Counted from the first letter of the stretch, positions 1 to 8,951 are shown. The stretch is DNA of 64,000 bases from Planctomycetota bacterium (GCA_027493625.1 JAOSKM010000001.1:277489-341488), one strand, 5' to 3'. Numbers and translations are program-made. Notes: generated by a model from the letters alone, not told the origin.

Positions 1-39
1 GCGATTGACGAGCAGGCAGTTCAAGGTTGGAACGATTGA
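1..39 (+). CDS. possible C-terminal tail of an upstream gene (partial)
   Basis: Frame 1 is open from the window edge for 12 codons (AIDEQAVQGWND) and ends at TGA 37-39, followed at once by TAG. A GC hairpin lies 12 bases downstream. This could be the end of a gene that starts before the window, but 12 codons prove nothing on their own. Confidence 0.25.
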   Translation, partial: AIDEQAVQGWND

Positions 40-51
40 TAGTCGTGATTC

Positions 52-71
52 CCCCGGCCTTCCGGCCGGGG
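52..71. terminator. GC-rich hairpin, possible terminator
   Basis: CCCCGGCC and GGCCGGGG pair around a TTCC loop. There is no T-tract on either side, so it may be a repeat remnant or transcript-end hairpin rather than a classical intrinsic terminator. Confidence 0.3.
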
Positions 72-102
72 CTGACGCGGGTACTGCTTCGGCTCGAAGC
101 CG

Positions 103-1809
103 ATGCTACTCTCTGCGCCCATGTTCACCGTGATCACCAGTGTGCTTGGCGGCGTCGGGTTGTTCCTGCTGGGCATGATCCTGATGACCGACGGGCTCAA
201 GGCCCTGGCCGGCGACGCGTTGCGCACCGTGCTGTCCAGGTTCACCGACAACCGCTTCAAGGCTGTGGCGGCGGGCGCCGGCATCACCCTGCTGGTTCAA
301 TCATCCAGCGCGACCACGGTGGCCACCATCGGCTTCGTGTCGGCCGGCTTGCTGGCATTCCAGAACGCCGTCGGCGTGGTTATCGGCGCGGCGGTCGGTA
401 CCACCGGCACGGGCTGGATTGTCGCGCTGCTGGGTCTGAAGCTGTCGATCGGCAAGGTGATGCTGCCGCTGATCGGCGTCGGCGCGCTGGCCAAGCTGAT
501 GGGCCGCGGGAAGATCAGCCAGGCGGGCGTGGTGCTGGCCGGCTTCGGCGTGATCTTCGTGGGCATCGACGTGCTGCAGGCCGGCATGCAGGGACTGGCC
601 GACCACTTCAACCCCGCCGACTTCCCTGAGGCTACCTTCGGAGGTCGCCTGCTGCTGTCTTTGATCGGCATGGCCATGACCGTGGTGATGCAAAGCAGCA
701 GCGCCGCGGTGGCCACCACGCTGGCGGCCGTCGCGGGCGGCACCATCGACCTGGAGCAGGCGGCTTCGCTGGTGGTGGGGCAGAACGTCGGCACCGCGGT
801 GAGCAGCGGCCTGGCATCGATCGGCGGAACGGGGCCGGCCAAGCGCACGGCGCTGGCCCACGTGGTTTTCAACCTGAGTGCCGGAACCATCGGCTTCCTG
901 GCGTTGCCGGCGGTGATGCACGCGCTGGACCGCTGGGCCACCGACGTGGCGGAAGGCAACCACGCGCTGGCGATCGCGGCCTTCCACACCGCGTTCAACC
1001 TGCTCGGCGCCGCGTTGTTCCTGCCGATCCTGCCGTACTTCGCGCGCGCCATCGAGCGCTGGGTGAAGCCGCGAGGGCCGCGCCTGACCCAGCACCTGGA
1101 CGCCTCATTGCTGCAGCTGCCCAGTGTGGCCATTGAGGCAGTGCGCAACGTGCTGAAGGGCATTGCCGCCACGCTGTACGACAGGCTGCGCCAGATGCTG
1201 GAGGGCGGACGCAAGTGGCAGGGCAGTTCCGAATTCAGGGAACTCGAGGAGGCGCTGGCGGAAACACGCCGCTTCCTGCAGCGCATCACGCCGCCGGAGA
1301 CCACCGGCTTCGAATTCCAGCGTCAGCTCTCGACGGTCCACGCGCTGGACCACATCGAGCGCATGCTTGAAGACGCCAACGAGCCCGAGTCGCTGGCCGT
1401 CGCGCGCCGCAACGATAGTCTGCGCAGAGTCGCCGAGGACATGGGCGAGCTGCTGGCCCAACTGGTCAAGCAACTGCGCGACCCGGACATCGAACCCGAC
1501 GCCCAGCAGGCCGAGGCCTTCTCGCGCAAACTCGCGGAAGACCGCCGCACCGCGCGCCCGGCGATTCTCGAGGCCACGGCCGCGCAGCGCATCGGCGCCG
1601 AGCAGGCCCTGAAAGACCTTGCCGCCCAGCGCTGGCTGGACCGACTGGCATATCACATCTGGCGCTCGGCCCATCACCTGCGCGAGATGACGCGCAAGGA
1701 GGCCAAGGCCGCGCCCCCGACATCCGCAGACGCCGGCATGCCCACTCGCATCCTGAAGCGTGAAGACGTGGAGACACCTGGTGCAAATCCGCCGCCTCCA
1801 GCCAACTGA
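103..1809 (+). CDS. Na+/phosphate cotransporter family protein with PhoU-like tail
   Basis: A 568-residue membrane protein of the NptA / Na/Pi-cotransporter II family, expected to import phosphate (or an organophosphate) with sodium across the inner membrane. The two inverted halves each carry the hallmark QSSSA motif (about residues 66-70 and 196-200), accompanied by GTTGTG and GQNVGTAVSSG loops. Hydrophobic helices run to about residue 320. The rest is charged helix with the look of a PhoU domain, as in many bacterial members. ATG at 103 or ATG at 121 could be the start; neither has a strong ribosome-binding site. The downstream acetyltransferase start lies inside the 3' end of this gene, so the two are probably cotranscribed. 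No phosphate regulon genes flank it. Confidence 0.9.
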   Translation: MLLSAPMFTVITSVLGGVGLFLLGMILMTDGLKALAGDALRTVLSRFTDNRFKAVAAGAGITLLVQSSSATTVATIGFVSAGLLAFQNAVGVVIGAAVGTTGTGWIVALLGLKLSIGKVMLPLIGVGALAKLMGRGKISQAGVVLAGFGVIFVGIDVLQAGMQGLADHFNPADFPEATFGGRLLLSLIGMAMTVVMQSSSAAVATTLAAVAGGTIDLEQAASLVVGQNVGTAVSSGLASIGGTGPAKRTALAHVVFNLSAGTIGFLALPAVMHALDRWATDVAEGNHALAIAAFHTAFNLLGAALFLPILPYFARAIERWVKPRGPRLTQHLDASLLQLPSVAIEAVRNVLKGIAATLYDRLRQMLEGGRKWQGSSEFRELEEALAETRRFLQRITPPETTGFEFQRQLSTVHALDHIERMLEDANEPESLAVARRNDSLRRVAEDMGELLAQLVKQLRDPDIEPDAQQAEAFSRKLAEDRRTARPAILEATAAQRIGAEQALKDLAAQRWLDRLAYHIWRSAHHLREMTRKEAKAAPPTSADAGMPTRILKREDVETPGANPPPPAN

Positions 1810-2230
1810 CCTCGATGCATGGGTGCGCATGCGCAACGCCCTGTGGCCGAACCACACGGCCGACGAGCTGCGCCAAGACGCCGAGCGCATGCTGGCCGGC
1901 GACCCGACACCGTTCCTGAAGATCGCCGTCTTCGTGGCCGAGGACGATCAAGGCCTGTGCGGCTTTCTCGAAGCCAGCTTGCGCGGCAACGCCGAGGGCT
2001 GCGGCACCAGCCCGGTCGGCTACATCGAGGGCTGGTACGTGGCGCCCGACCTGCGCGGCGAGGGGGTCGGCAAGGCGCTGGTGATTGCGGCCGAAGACTG
2101 GGCCCGCGGCCTGGGCTGCAGCGAGATGGGCTCCGACGCGCACGCCGACAACGAGCCCAGCCGCAGGGCACACCGCGCGCTCGGCTACAAGGAAAAGCGC
2201 CCGGTGGTGCACTTCCACAAGCAGCTCTGA
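1781..2230 (+). CDS. GNAT acetyltransferase resembling aminoglycoside 6'-N-acetyltransferase
   Basis: A 149-residue GCN5-related acetyltransferase. Motif A for acetyl-CoA is visible as YVAPDLRGEGVGKALV (about residues 86-101). The N-terminal DLDAWVRMRNALWP, central GYIEGWYVAP, and C-terminal SDAHADNEPSRRAHRALGY resemble chromosomal AAC(6')-I enzymes. Those can inactivate aminoglycosides, but natural substrates of chromosomal copies are usually unknown. GTG 1781 is preferred because GGAG sits seven bases before it; GTG 1760 is an in-frame alternative without that spacing. It overlaps the cotransporter gene by 29 bases. Resistance function is inference from family resemblance only. Confidence 0.8.
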   Translation: MQIRRLQPTDLDAWVRMRNALWPNHTADELRQDAERMLAGDPTPFLKIAVFVAEDDQGLCGFLEASLRGNAEGCGTSPVGYIEGWYVAPDLRGEGVGKALVIAAEDWARGLGCSEMGSDAHADNEPSRRAHRALGYKEKRPVVHFHKQL

Positions 2231-2290
2231 GCTTGGCGCGGCCCATAACGGCGCTATTCTTGTGGCCCCTGCCTTGCCCCTGCATGAGCC

Positions 2291-3661
2291 ATGGAAATCG
2301 ATCTCTTTCAACCTGACGGCCGCTGCAACCCCGCGTACCTGAAGCTGGACCTGTACTGCAAGGGTCTGCGCATCGACGAGTCGTGCGCGCTGGGTGAGGA
2401 CGCGCGCGAGATCATCCGCAACCGCGCCGGGCTCGGCAGCGGGCTGGAGGTGGTGATCGGCGAAGACATGTACACCAACATTCCCGTGGTGGAGTGGTGG
2501 GTGCAGAACTCGCCGTACTGGCTGGTGAAACGGGGTCAGGCTCCGCTTGCGGTGCCTGACCCCGTTTCAGCGGACGCCGGGCCCGCAAAGGGGTCAGGCA
2601 CCCTTGCGGGCTACGAAATCTGGCGAGAAAAACGCCCCTTCGACTACGACGCCTACGACGCGCTCAAACCCGCCGGCAAGGGCCCCTGGCTGGGCAAGCT
2701 GGATCGCGCCAACGCCGAGCTGGTTGACACCGTGCGCATTCCCGAAGAGCCCAAGTGGTACAAGCAGCGCACCAGCAGCGGCAAGCTGATGCAGCGCATC
2801 GGTTGCCTGCAGGGCACGTACCTCGGTATCTACTGGGGGCCGCGCTGCCAGAACTGGGGCCCGAACGGCGAGAACGAATACTGCAAGTTCTGCACCGAGG
2901 GCCAGAACCTCGGCAGCCAGGAAGAGGTCGACAAGAGCATCGAAGATGTGATTGAGACCGTGCTGGCCGCGCGCAAGGAAAGCCGCATCACCTTCGTGCA
3001 CATCAATACGGGTTTCATCGACAGCAACGACTACTGGGGGCTGTTCGAGAAAGTCATGCGCGCGGTGAAAGAGCGCACCGGCCTGCTGCTCGGCCTGCAG
3101 GCGCCGCCCGACGCCGATTTTGAGAACTACCGCAAGTTCAAACAGTTGGGCGTGAACAACGTGAGCCTGTGCTTTGAGGTGATTGACGAGGAGCTGTTCA
3201 AGGAGATCGGCCCGGGCAAGGCGCGCCGCAGCGGGCTGAAGCGTTACCTGGACGCCATCGACTTCTGCGCCAACGACGTGGGCTTTGACACCGTGAACGG
3301 TGAGATCATCGCCGGCCTTGAGCCCGTGGAATCAAGCATCCGCGCCATTGACTGGATAGTGGATCACGGCGCGATTCCCACCGTGTGCGTATTCAGGCCG
3401 GTGATCGGCGCGGCCTACGGCAAGCGCAAGCCGCCGCGCGTCGAGGACATGCTGCCGGTGTTCCAGCACTTTTACCGGCGCTGCATGGAGAAAGGCCTGC
3501 CCATCGGCATAGCGCCCAACGTGAAAGTAAGCCTGATCATGCTGCCCGAAGAGTGCCGCGGCCTGATGCCCAACCCATCCGCCTGGCCCCTGACCAGGGC
3601 CAAGCTATGGCTGATGCGAACCATGTTCGGAGCCTGGTTCAACGCACGAGTAAAGGTGTAG
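2291..3661 (+). CDS. radical SAM family protein of unknown function
   Basis: A 456-residue cytosolic protein. The likely [4Fe-4S] ligands are in CQNWGPNGENEYCKFC (C186, C198, C201), a CX11CX2C spacing instead of the usual CX3CX2C. The following segments (TFVHINTGF, GLLLGLQAPP, GVNNVSLCFEVIDEELF, GEIIAGLEPVESSIRAIDWIV) match the strand-helix repeats of a radical SAM TIM barrel, including a GEIIAGLE segment like the GEXXXGLE found in lipoyl-synthase/biotin-synthase-like enzymes. About 29 residues near position 80-107 are translated from an inserted palindromic repeat and are probably a surface loop. Nothing adjacent identifies a substrate. The gene starts 60 bases after the acetyltransferase. 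Confidence 0.75.
   Translation: MEIDLFQPDGRCNPAYLKLDLYCKGLRIDESCALGEDAREIIRNRAGLGSGLEVVIGEDMYTNIPVVEWWVQNSPYWLVKRGQAPLAVPDPVSADAGPAKGSGTLAGYEIWREKRPFDYDAYDALKPAGKGPWLGKLDRANAELVDTVRIPEEPKWYKQRTSSGKLMQRIGCLQGTYLGIYWGPRCQNWGPNGENEYCKFCTEGQNLGSQEEVDKSIEDVIETVLAARKESRITFVHINTGFIDSNDYWGLFEKVMRAVKERTGLLLGLQAPPDADFENYRKFKQLGVNNVSLCFEVIDEELFKEIGPGKARRSGLKRYLDAIDFCANDVGFDTVNGEIIAGLEPVESSIRAIDWIVDHGAIPTVCVFRPVIGAAYGKRKPPRVEDMLPVFQHFYRRCMEKGLPIGIAPNVKVSLIMLPEECRGLMPNPSAWPLTRAKLWLMRTMFGAWFNARVKV
2526..2611. repeat. REP-like palindromic element inserted in frame in a coding sequence
   Basis: Positions 2526-2541 and 2554-2569 are perfect 16-base inverted arms containing GGGGTCAGGC. A second hairpin with GCCCGCAA / TTGCGGGC arms (2581-2588, 2604-2611) carries another GGGGTCAGGCACC in its loop. 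The reading frame stays open across it. The closely related GGGGTCTGACCC palindrome lies before rpmH at 49606-49679. Confidence 0.7.
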
Positions 3662-3707
3662 GGGCGCAGCCCAAGTGGCATGCGCGCAGTGGCATGCGAT
3701 TACAGTG

Positions 3708-4073
3708 CAATGCTGCGGGGTCAAGCGTTTCGCGACAGACTACTGCATGCTGGACACATAGCCGTCAGGCGCGGAGCGCCGTCACAAATGTTAGCCCCCG
3801 CCGGTTGGCGCCAAGCGCAGCGCGGCGCTAACAAGGCGGGGGTTGTCGGTAAAAGAAGATGAAGAGGCGCGGAGCGCCGGTACAACGGCCGCTTGCGGCC
3901 GGCTCGTTCTCGCGGTGGGAGCCGCGAGTGTGTCGGCGCTCCGCGCCTCCGTCCATTCTTCTGCCGATTACCCCCACCGAACGCCAGAGGCGTTCGGTGG
4001 GGGCTTCCACTGTGCAGGCGCTCCGCGCCAAGCAGCTTCAGCGATGACTGCCTCGCATAACACCGCAGTATTG
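3708..4073. repeat. palindrome-rich MITE-like element, copy 1
   Basis: A 366-base non-coding block that matches 7176-7544 along its whole length. It has imperfect terminal inverted repeats (CAATGCTGCGGGG... and ...ACCGCAGTATTG). Internal hairpins follow in a fixed order: GGCGCGGAGCGCC, CCCCCGCC/GGCGGGGG, GGCCGCTTGCGGCC, CTCGCGG/CCGCGAG, GGCGCTCCGCGCC, and a long CCCCCACCGAACGCC / GGCGTTCGGTGGGGG stem. No open reading frame looks genuine inside. Confidence 0.75.
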
Positions 4074-4090
4074 CGCTTCCAGCGCATGAG

Positions 4091-4155
4091 TAGTGCCACG
4101 CGCTTCAAGCGTGTGGCACTACCACCGAGATTGCAAAGCCAACCTTGAAATGTAG
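4091..4155. repeat. short palindrome plus conserved motif ahead of the next gene
   Basis: TAGTGCCAC and GTGGCACTA form an inverted repeat around 4091-4121. The segment TTGCAAAGCCAACCTTGAAA at 4131-4150 recurs almost exactly at 5682-5701, ahead of the next gene. It may be a promoter-proximal repeat shared by the two genes. Confidence 0.5.
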
Positions 4156-4190
4156 CGGCTTTGGCTGTGCGGGCATGGGACAGTCTGTGC

Positions 4191-5567
4191 ATGCGAAAGT
4201 GGTTGATTCCACTTCTTGTATTGCTCCTGCTGCTGGCTGGCGGCGGGGTTGTCTACGTTTTCTGGTTCGCGGGTCGGGTTGAGATGACAGTCAACCAGCG
4301 CGGGCACCTGGAGGCAGAGGCCAAACGACTTGCGGCAGATCGCGACCGTGTTGAACAGCCGGATGCCAGCTGGATCGCACTGCAGCTGCCGGACAATCCC
4401 TCGGCTGACGACCTCGCGCGGCTGGGAGAAACCCGGCTGCGATCCCTATACCAGATACAGGCCGAGACGCTTGCGCGTGATTACCCGGAGCTATGGGACG
4501 CCTGGGACCACCGCGCAAAGCAGGTTTCCGGCAGCAATGGCAATGACGCGCTGTTCCAGGGCGGCGAGCTTTCGGAGTCGATCCGGGACGATCCCCGCTT
4601 CAAGGCCGTGTTCGAGTCGATGGGCAAGGGCGAGATGTCGGTGGAAGATCGCGCAGCCTTCTTCCAGGCAACCGAGCCGCTGATGGTGCTGGTTCGCCGC
4701 GCTGCTGCGTCCGATGACATCGTTTGGATTCCCAGGCGGCAGGAACGCTGGCTGGACGAGACTCCGCTGACACCTGCAGGTTACTGGGTCTTCAAGGTTC
4801 TTGGCGTGCGCGTGCGGACGCTGGCAGCGGCCGGAAACGTTGACGACGCAATGGAGGAGCTGGACGTGCTGATGTCTGTCTACGCCCGCCTGGACTGGAA
4901 TCTGTCGCTGATGGGCAACCTGACGCACGCCATCATCTCTGACTTCCTGCTGCGTGATGCGGCACTGCCGCTTGTGGAGCGACACGCCATACCCCAGGTG
5001 CGCGCGCAGCGCTGGCTGGAACTTGCGGCAGATGCACGTCGCGACGTGGTCCACTCGATCGGCGTCGATTTGATTCAGTCCGCGCGAATGCACACCACGG
5101 ATCCGACAGTGTTCCGCTTTGTGAACTTGTGCGCACCGGATTTACAGCAGTTGGCCGTGCCGTTCTCGGGTCACAGCGTCGAGGAGTTGTTTGAGTCAGT
5201 GCGACGCAACGACGAGGTTACGCGTAATGTGTGCGCATACCTCAAATCTTCCAGGCAACCGCTGCTGACTCCGGCAGGGCAATTGCAGATCGCCAGGGCG
5301 TTCGAAAACTCTCCTTTTCTGATCCTCGGAACGCTGCGTGATGATGTGGCCGCGCGGCTGGCGTGGTCTGCCCTTGCGGTGCGTATTGCGGAGCGCGAAC
5401 AGGGCTCGCTGACACCCGAACTGGTGGATGAGGTGCTGGCCGACTGGCCGGCTGTCAGGTCGGAGTGGGAAGAGGACACCTTGAAGCTGTGGTGTCGCAA
5501 GGAGTACCACTTCGGGCAAGAACCAACGCGTGAACTCTGCAGGCTTGAGCCGATCCAGCGGGACTGA
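4191..5567 (+). CDS. membrane-anchored protein of unknown function
   Basis: A 458-residue protein starting MRKWLIPLLVLLLLLAGGG, a single N-terminal membrane anchor or uncleaved signal followed by a soluble, mostly helical extracytoplasmic domain rich in Trp, Arg and acidic residues. No catalytic motif or known domain was recognised. ATG 4191 is chosen because it places the positive MRKW directly before the hydrophobic stretch. The downstream gene begins with nearly the same MRKW anchor and has a similarly arranged helical core, so the two may be distant paralogues. The pair sits between two copies of a palindrome-rich repeat. Confidence 0.65.
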   Translation: MRKWLIPLLVLLLLLAGGGVVYVFWFAGRVEMTVNQRGHLEAEAKRLAADRDRVEQPDASWIALQLPDNPSADDLARLGETRLRSLYQIQAETLARDYPELWDAWDHRAKQVSGSNGNDALFQGGELSESIRDDPRFKAVFESMGKGEMSVEDRAAFFQATEPLMVLVRRAAASDDIVWIPRRQERWLDETPLTPAGYWVFKVLGVRVRTLAAAGNVDDAMEELDVLMSVYARLDWNLSLMGNLTHAIISDFLLRDAALPLVERHAIPQVRAQRWLELAADARRDVVHSIGVDLIQSARMHTTDPTVFRFVNLCAPDLQQLAVPFSGHSVEELFESVRRNDEVTRNVCAYLKSSRQPLLTPAGQLQIARAFENSPFLILGTLRDDVAARLAWSALAVRIAEREQGSLTPELVDEVLADWPAVRSEWEEDTLKLWCRKEYHFGQEPTRELCRLEPIQRD

Positions 5568-5741
5568 GCTGGCGGGATAGGCGGCCCGGCCATGGCCTTG
5601 CCTGCCCGACGTAGCCTTGGCGAAGTCGGGAAGGCCATGGCACTACTCACGGCCTGGAAGGCCGTGCCACTCCCATCCGGGTTGCAAAGCCAACCTGGAA
5701 ATGTAGCTGAAGCTGAACCGCGAATGTGCGAACGTGAAATC
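5568..5741. repeat. short palindromes between the two membrane-anchored genes
   Basis: This gap holds GGCCATGGCC-type and GGCCTGGAAGGCC palindromes with GTGCCACT / AGTGCCAT units (about 5588-5672), then the TTGCAAAGCC motif at 5682 also seen at 4131. The same GGCCTGGAAGGCC block flanks the MITE-like element at 7165-7176 and 7544-7556. Confidence 0.5.
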
Positions 5742-7028
5742 ATGCGCAAGTGGATGCTCATTCCGCTGGTGTTGGTCCTGGCAGCCATCGCCACTGCCTT
5801 CGTGCTGATCTGGTCGTCACAGAACTCCGTCGACACCGATATCGAGCAGGTTCGCGAGGTGCTCAAGTCAGCGTGCGCTGACGAAGCGAAAAGGCACCCG
5901 AGCCTGTTGGGGAATCCCACGGCGTTCTATCACCGCGAAGGGACGAATGGATTCAAGTCTTGTGCGGAACTCAAGGCGAAGTTGTACGACCTGTCCGATC
6001 AGTCGAGCGAAGACGAACGTGGTGATTGGTGGGACCTGTTCACGCTTGGCCCGGACTTGCTGGTGCCCGCGGACGAAGTTACCCGCGCCAAACTGTACGA
6101 AATTGCAGTGGACGAAAGCGCGGTACTCGACCCCCTGCTGAAACAGCTTGACGAAAGCGATTTCATTCTCGTCACGCCTGACGAAAGATTCAATTTCGAC
6201 GTCGGCCCGGTGCTGTTTACCGCCACATTCCTCCGCGACCGCGTGCGTGCGAATTGCCTGCTAAAGCGCATTGAGCCTGCCAAGGCCGACGCGGCGCTGC
6301 TTTGCCGTCTGGTGCACAAGCTGGACTGTGAGTCGACCCAGGTGGTGTCGTCGATTTACCCAGCGGTATGTGGTGCTGCCTTTGAGGTTCTTGCGTTGGT
6401 GTCAGACCAGACTCGTGACCCGACTTGGTACGCCGCACACAGCAAACTGGCGAAGCCCGCAATCGACTTCGCGGTGGTGCTGCGGAACGAACGCGTCGCC
6501 GTCTATGCGCGCATCAGTCGTACTGCGGAACGAACGCGTGAAGAGCTGGAGCAGTCTGTGGAGAGTTCTCTGGGATATGAGTTCACGGATCCTGCCCATG
6601 TGTTGGAGTGCGCCCGCACACTGCTTGTGGATTACTTTGCCCTCGTGGGGGACTTTGCCATCAATGAATTCGATCTGTCGCAACCTGAAACGAGTCGACG
6701 GGTTCTTGCGTATGTGGACGAGTTGGGAGATCCGGAGACCAGCTATAGCGCCTACACACTTGGGCTGATTCTGGATCGGATGGAAGCCGATGCGTTGAGA
6801 GTGAAGCTACTGGATGTCTTTCACGAACTGCGGCGCCTGGAGCTGGAAGGCGTCAAACTCAACGCCGACGCACCTGAAGTCAACGAACTGCTGAAGGTTC
6901 ACACTGCGGTCAGGTTGGTGTGGAGCGAAGACAAGTTGGAGGCTCGCATAACGCCAGACCATCCGCGCCACTCGCGCGAACCGGACGACGTACCAGCCAT
7001 GGAGTACAGGTTCTTAAGCAGCCGCTAA
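5742..7028 (+). CDS. membrane-anchored protein of unknown function (possible paralogue of preceding gene)
   Basis: A 428-residue protein beginning MRKWMLIPLVLVLAAIATAF, a single N-terminal anchor followed by a soluble acidic domain expected outside the cytoplasmic membrane. Several cysteines (for example in LLCRLVHKLDCES) could form disulfides. No domain was recognised. ATG 5742 aligns the MRKW start with the upstream gene; ATG 5725 (MCEREIMRKW) is an alternative. Similarity between the two proteins is clear only in the anchor, and weak in a middle segment containing an RVR...A..L..L motif, so paralogy is tentative. Confidence 0.65.
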   Translation: MRKWMLIPLVLVLAAIATAFVLIWSSQNSVDTDIEQVREVLKSACADEAKRHPSLLGNPTAFYHREGTNGFKSCAELKAKLYDLSDQSSEDERGDWWDLFTLGPDLLVPADEVTRAKLYEIAVDESAVLDPLLKQLDESDFILVTPDERFNFDVGPVLFTATFLRDRVRANCLLKRIEPAKADAALLCRLVHKLDCESTQVVSSIYPAVCGAAFEVLALVSDQTRDPTWYAAHSKLAKPAIDFAVVLRNERVAVYARISRTAERTREELEQSVESSLGYEFTDPAHVLECARTLLVDYFALVGDFAINEFDLSQPETSRRVLAYVDELGDPETSYSAYTLGLILDRMEADALRVKLLDVFHELRRLELEGVKLNADAPEVNELLKVHTAVRLVWSEDKLEARITPDHPRHSREPDDVPAMEYRFLSSR

Positions 7029-7175
7029 TTTTATTGAGTGCTCGGATGCAGGCAAAGGCTCGGAACTCCGGGATGTGCAACACGCTCTCCACGTACGCAA
7101 CGGCAGTCTCTGACAGTAAAGGGCGTGCCCGGCCATGGCCTTGAAGGCCATGGCACTACTCACGGCCTGGAAGGC

Positions 7176-7544
7176 CAATACTGCGGGGTTAAGGAGTTTC
7201 GCGGCAGACTCCGACGTGCAGATTGTATCGGCAGTCAGGCGCGGAGCGCCGTAACAATTGTTAGCCCCCGCCGGTTGGCGCCTAGCGCAGCGAGGCGCCA
7301 GCAAGGCGGGGGTTACGGGCAAAAGAGGTTTGAGAGGCGCGGAGCGCCGGCACAACGGCCGCTTGCAGCCGATCGGTCCTCGCGGCAAGCGCCGCGAGTG
7401 TGTCGGCGCTCCGCGCCTTTGATCGTTCTTCTGCCGATTACCCCCACCGAACGCCGGAGGCGTTCGGTGGGGGCTTCCACTGTGCAGGCGCTCCGCGCCA
7501 AAGAGCTAAACCGACGACTGTTTCGCCTTAACCCCGCAGTATTG
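7176..7544. repeat. palindrome-rich MITE-like element, copy 2
   Basis: A 369-base copy of the element at 3708-4073. Its ends form a perfect 22-base inverted repeat (7173-7194 with 7526-7547; core CAATACTGCGGGGTTAAGG). The same ordered hairpins lie inside. The core between GTCAGGCGCGGAGCGCCGT (7234) and CAGGCGCTCCGCGCCA (ends about 7501) is 268 bases, against 269 in copy 1. No coding capacity is evident. Confidence 0.8.
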
Positions 7545-7562
7545 GCCTGGAAGGCCGTGCCA

Positions 7563-8951
7563 CTACTGGTTCAGCCACTCTTTCAGTTGCTTGGTCAGCT
7601 CTGGGGTTTCGCCGAAGGTCTTTTCGAACTCGCCCTTTTCGGCTTTCCAGGCCATGCACCTGGCGGTGAACCTGGCGAAGGCTTCCCTTAGCCTGTCGTC
7701 CTGCCAGGCCATGGCTGTGAACAGGGCGCCGGTTATGTAGGCCTGCAGGTGGCCTATGCTTTCGTCGTAGCTGGCCGCGCCGTTCAGCTCATTCAGCCAG
7801 TCCTTGCCATCCAGCACGCTTTGCACGGCCTCGTCGCGGGTGCCGTCGGCCTTCAGGAACTTGCGCTTCAACTGCTCGGCCAGCTTGCCGTCCTGCGGGT
7901 TCAGCGGGTCGATGTAGTACACCGCGGCCGGCACGGCCTCCATCATCCAGCCGTAGGGGGTCGCCTGGCCGCGGTCCCACTGGCCGGGGAACGCTGCGTG
8001 GAAGAAGGCGTGGCAGCTTTCGTGCTGGGCGATGCCGACGGTTTTCTCGAAGCCCTGGGCGCAGTTCTCGGCGTTCACGTGGGCGACCTTATGCAGGTAC
8101 GAGTACTCGCCGAAGGGCGAACCCGGTTGCTCCTGCCGCTCGGCCCAGAGCTGATTGTACTCGGCGTCTTTGGCGATCACCCACACCTTCAGGGGCCAGG
8201 CGGGCTCGGTGTAGCCCTCCACCAGCAGGTAACGCGCGCGCATGCACTCCAGCAGCGCGTCCACGCGTTGGCCGATCTCGCAGGCCTCCGTCAGGGGCAG
8301 GTTGGTGCGCAGGCTGACGAAGGTGTACTCCAGCTCGCGGGCCTTGGCCCAGGCGGCGTGGGCATCGTCGCCTTCGTCACCGTAGGGATCTTCGCCTTCG
8401 CCGATGATTGGTTTGGGACCGCGCTCCATCCAGCCGCGTTCACAGAAATGCTTGCCAGCTTCGTACAGCTTCGCAGCTCGCTGCGGCAGATACGACTTGC
8501 CCTTGGGGCGCTCGACGTAGGCGAGGATTTCTGCGGCCTGCTTGTTCCGGTCATCCAGCTTCAGGGCGCGCAGGGCCTCCCAGCCGGCCGTGGAGGTCAT
8601 GCCGGCCTTGCGCGCGTCGGCGGCCAGTGCCGCCCAGTCCCTGGCCAGGGTCGCCGCGGCCTTGGCGCTCTCGGGCTTCAGTTCGATCTTCGCGCCGGTT
8701 GGCTCGCCGGTTGATTTGCGGCATTCGGGGAACCAACGGGCGATCAACTCGCGCAGGGCCGGGTCGTCGTGCTTCTTCAGCGCGGCCGTGACGTCCTTGC
8801 TGAACTTGTCGCGCGCCTTGGGGGCGGTCTTCTCGATCCACTTGAGCTGGGGCTTGTCGAGGGCGGGCAGATCCGCCTTGGGCGCCGCCTGGCAAACGAG
8901 CTGCAGCAGGAGCAGAACAAGCAGGGTGGAAAACGGGCGCAGCTGTTTCAT
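7563..8951 (-). CDS. secreted zinc-peptidase-like protein (HExxH, DUF1570-like)
   Basis: A 462-residue protein with a signal peptide (MKQLRPFSTLLVLLLLQLVCQA). QHESCHAFFH (H310, E311, H314) is a gluzincin-type HExxH zinc site, and YGWMMEAVPAAVYY about 30 residues later offers the downstream glutamate ligand. The spacing and flanking helices resemble DUF1570-type secreted proteins common in Planctomycetota. The N-terminal half is alanine/lysine-rich helix. Proteolytic activity is plausible but not shown by sequence alone. It converges on the 7176-7544 repeat and its stop lies just past that repeat's right end. Confidence 0.7.
   Translation of the reverse strand: MKQLRPFSTLLVLLLLQLVCQAAPKADLPALDKPQLKWIEKTAPKARDKFSKDVTAALKKHDDPALRELIARWFPECRKSTGEPTGAKIELKPESAKAAATLARDWAALAADARKAGMTSTAGWEALRALKLDDRNKQAAEILAYVERPKGKSYLPQRAAKLYEAGKHFCERGWMERGPKPIIGEGEDPYGDEGDDAHAAWAKARELEYTFVSLRTNLPLTEACEIGQRVDALLECMRARYLLVEGYTEPAWPLKVWVIAKDAEYNQLWAERQEQPGSPFGEYSYLHKVAHVNAENCAQGFEKTVGIAQHESCHAFFHAAFPGQWDRGQATPYGWMMEAVPAAVYYIDPLNPQDGKLAEQLKRKFLKADGTRDEAVQSVLDGKDWLNELNGAASYDESIGHLQAYITGALFTAMAWQDDRLREAFARFTARCMAWKAEKGEFEKTFGETPELTKQLKEWLNQ

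Noticed and set aside
3763..4031. Small open frames within the palindrome-rich repeat
   Set aside because: Frames differ between the two repeat copies and translate to Arg/Ala-rich peptides generated by the palindromes, not conserved proteins.
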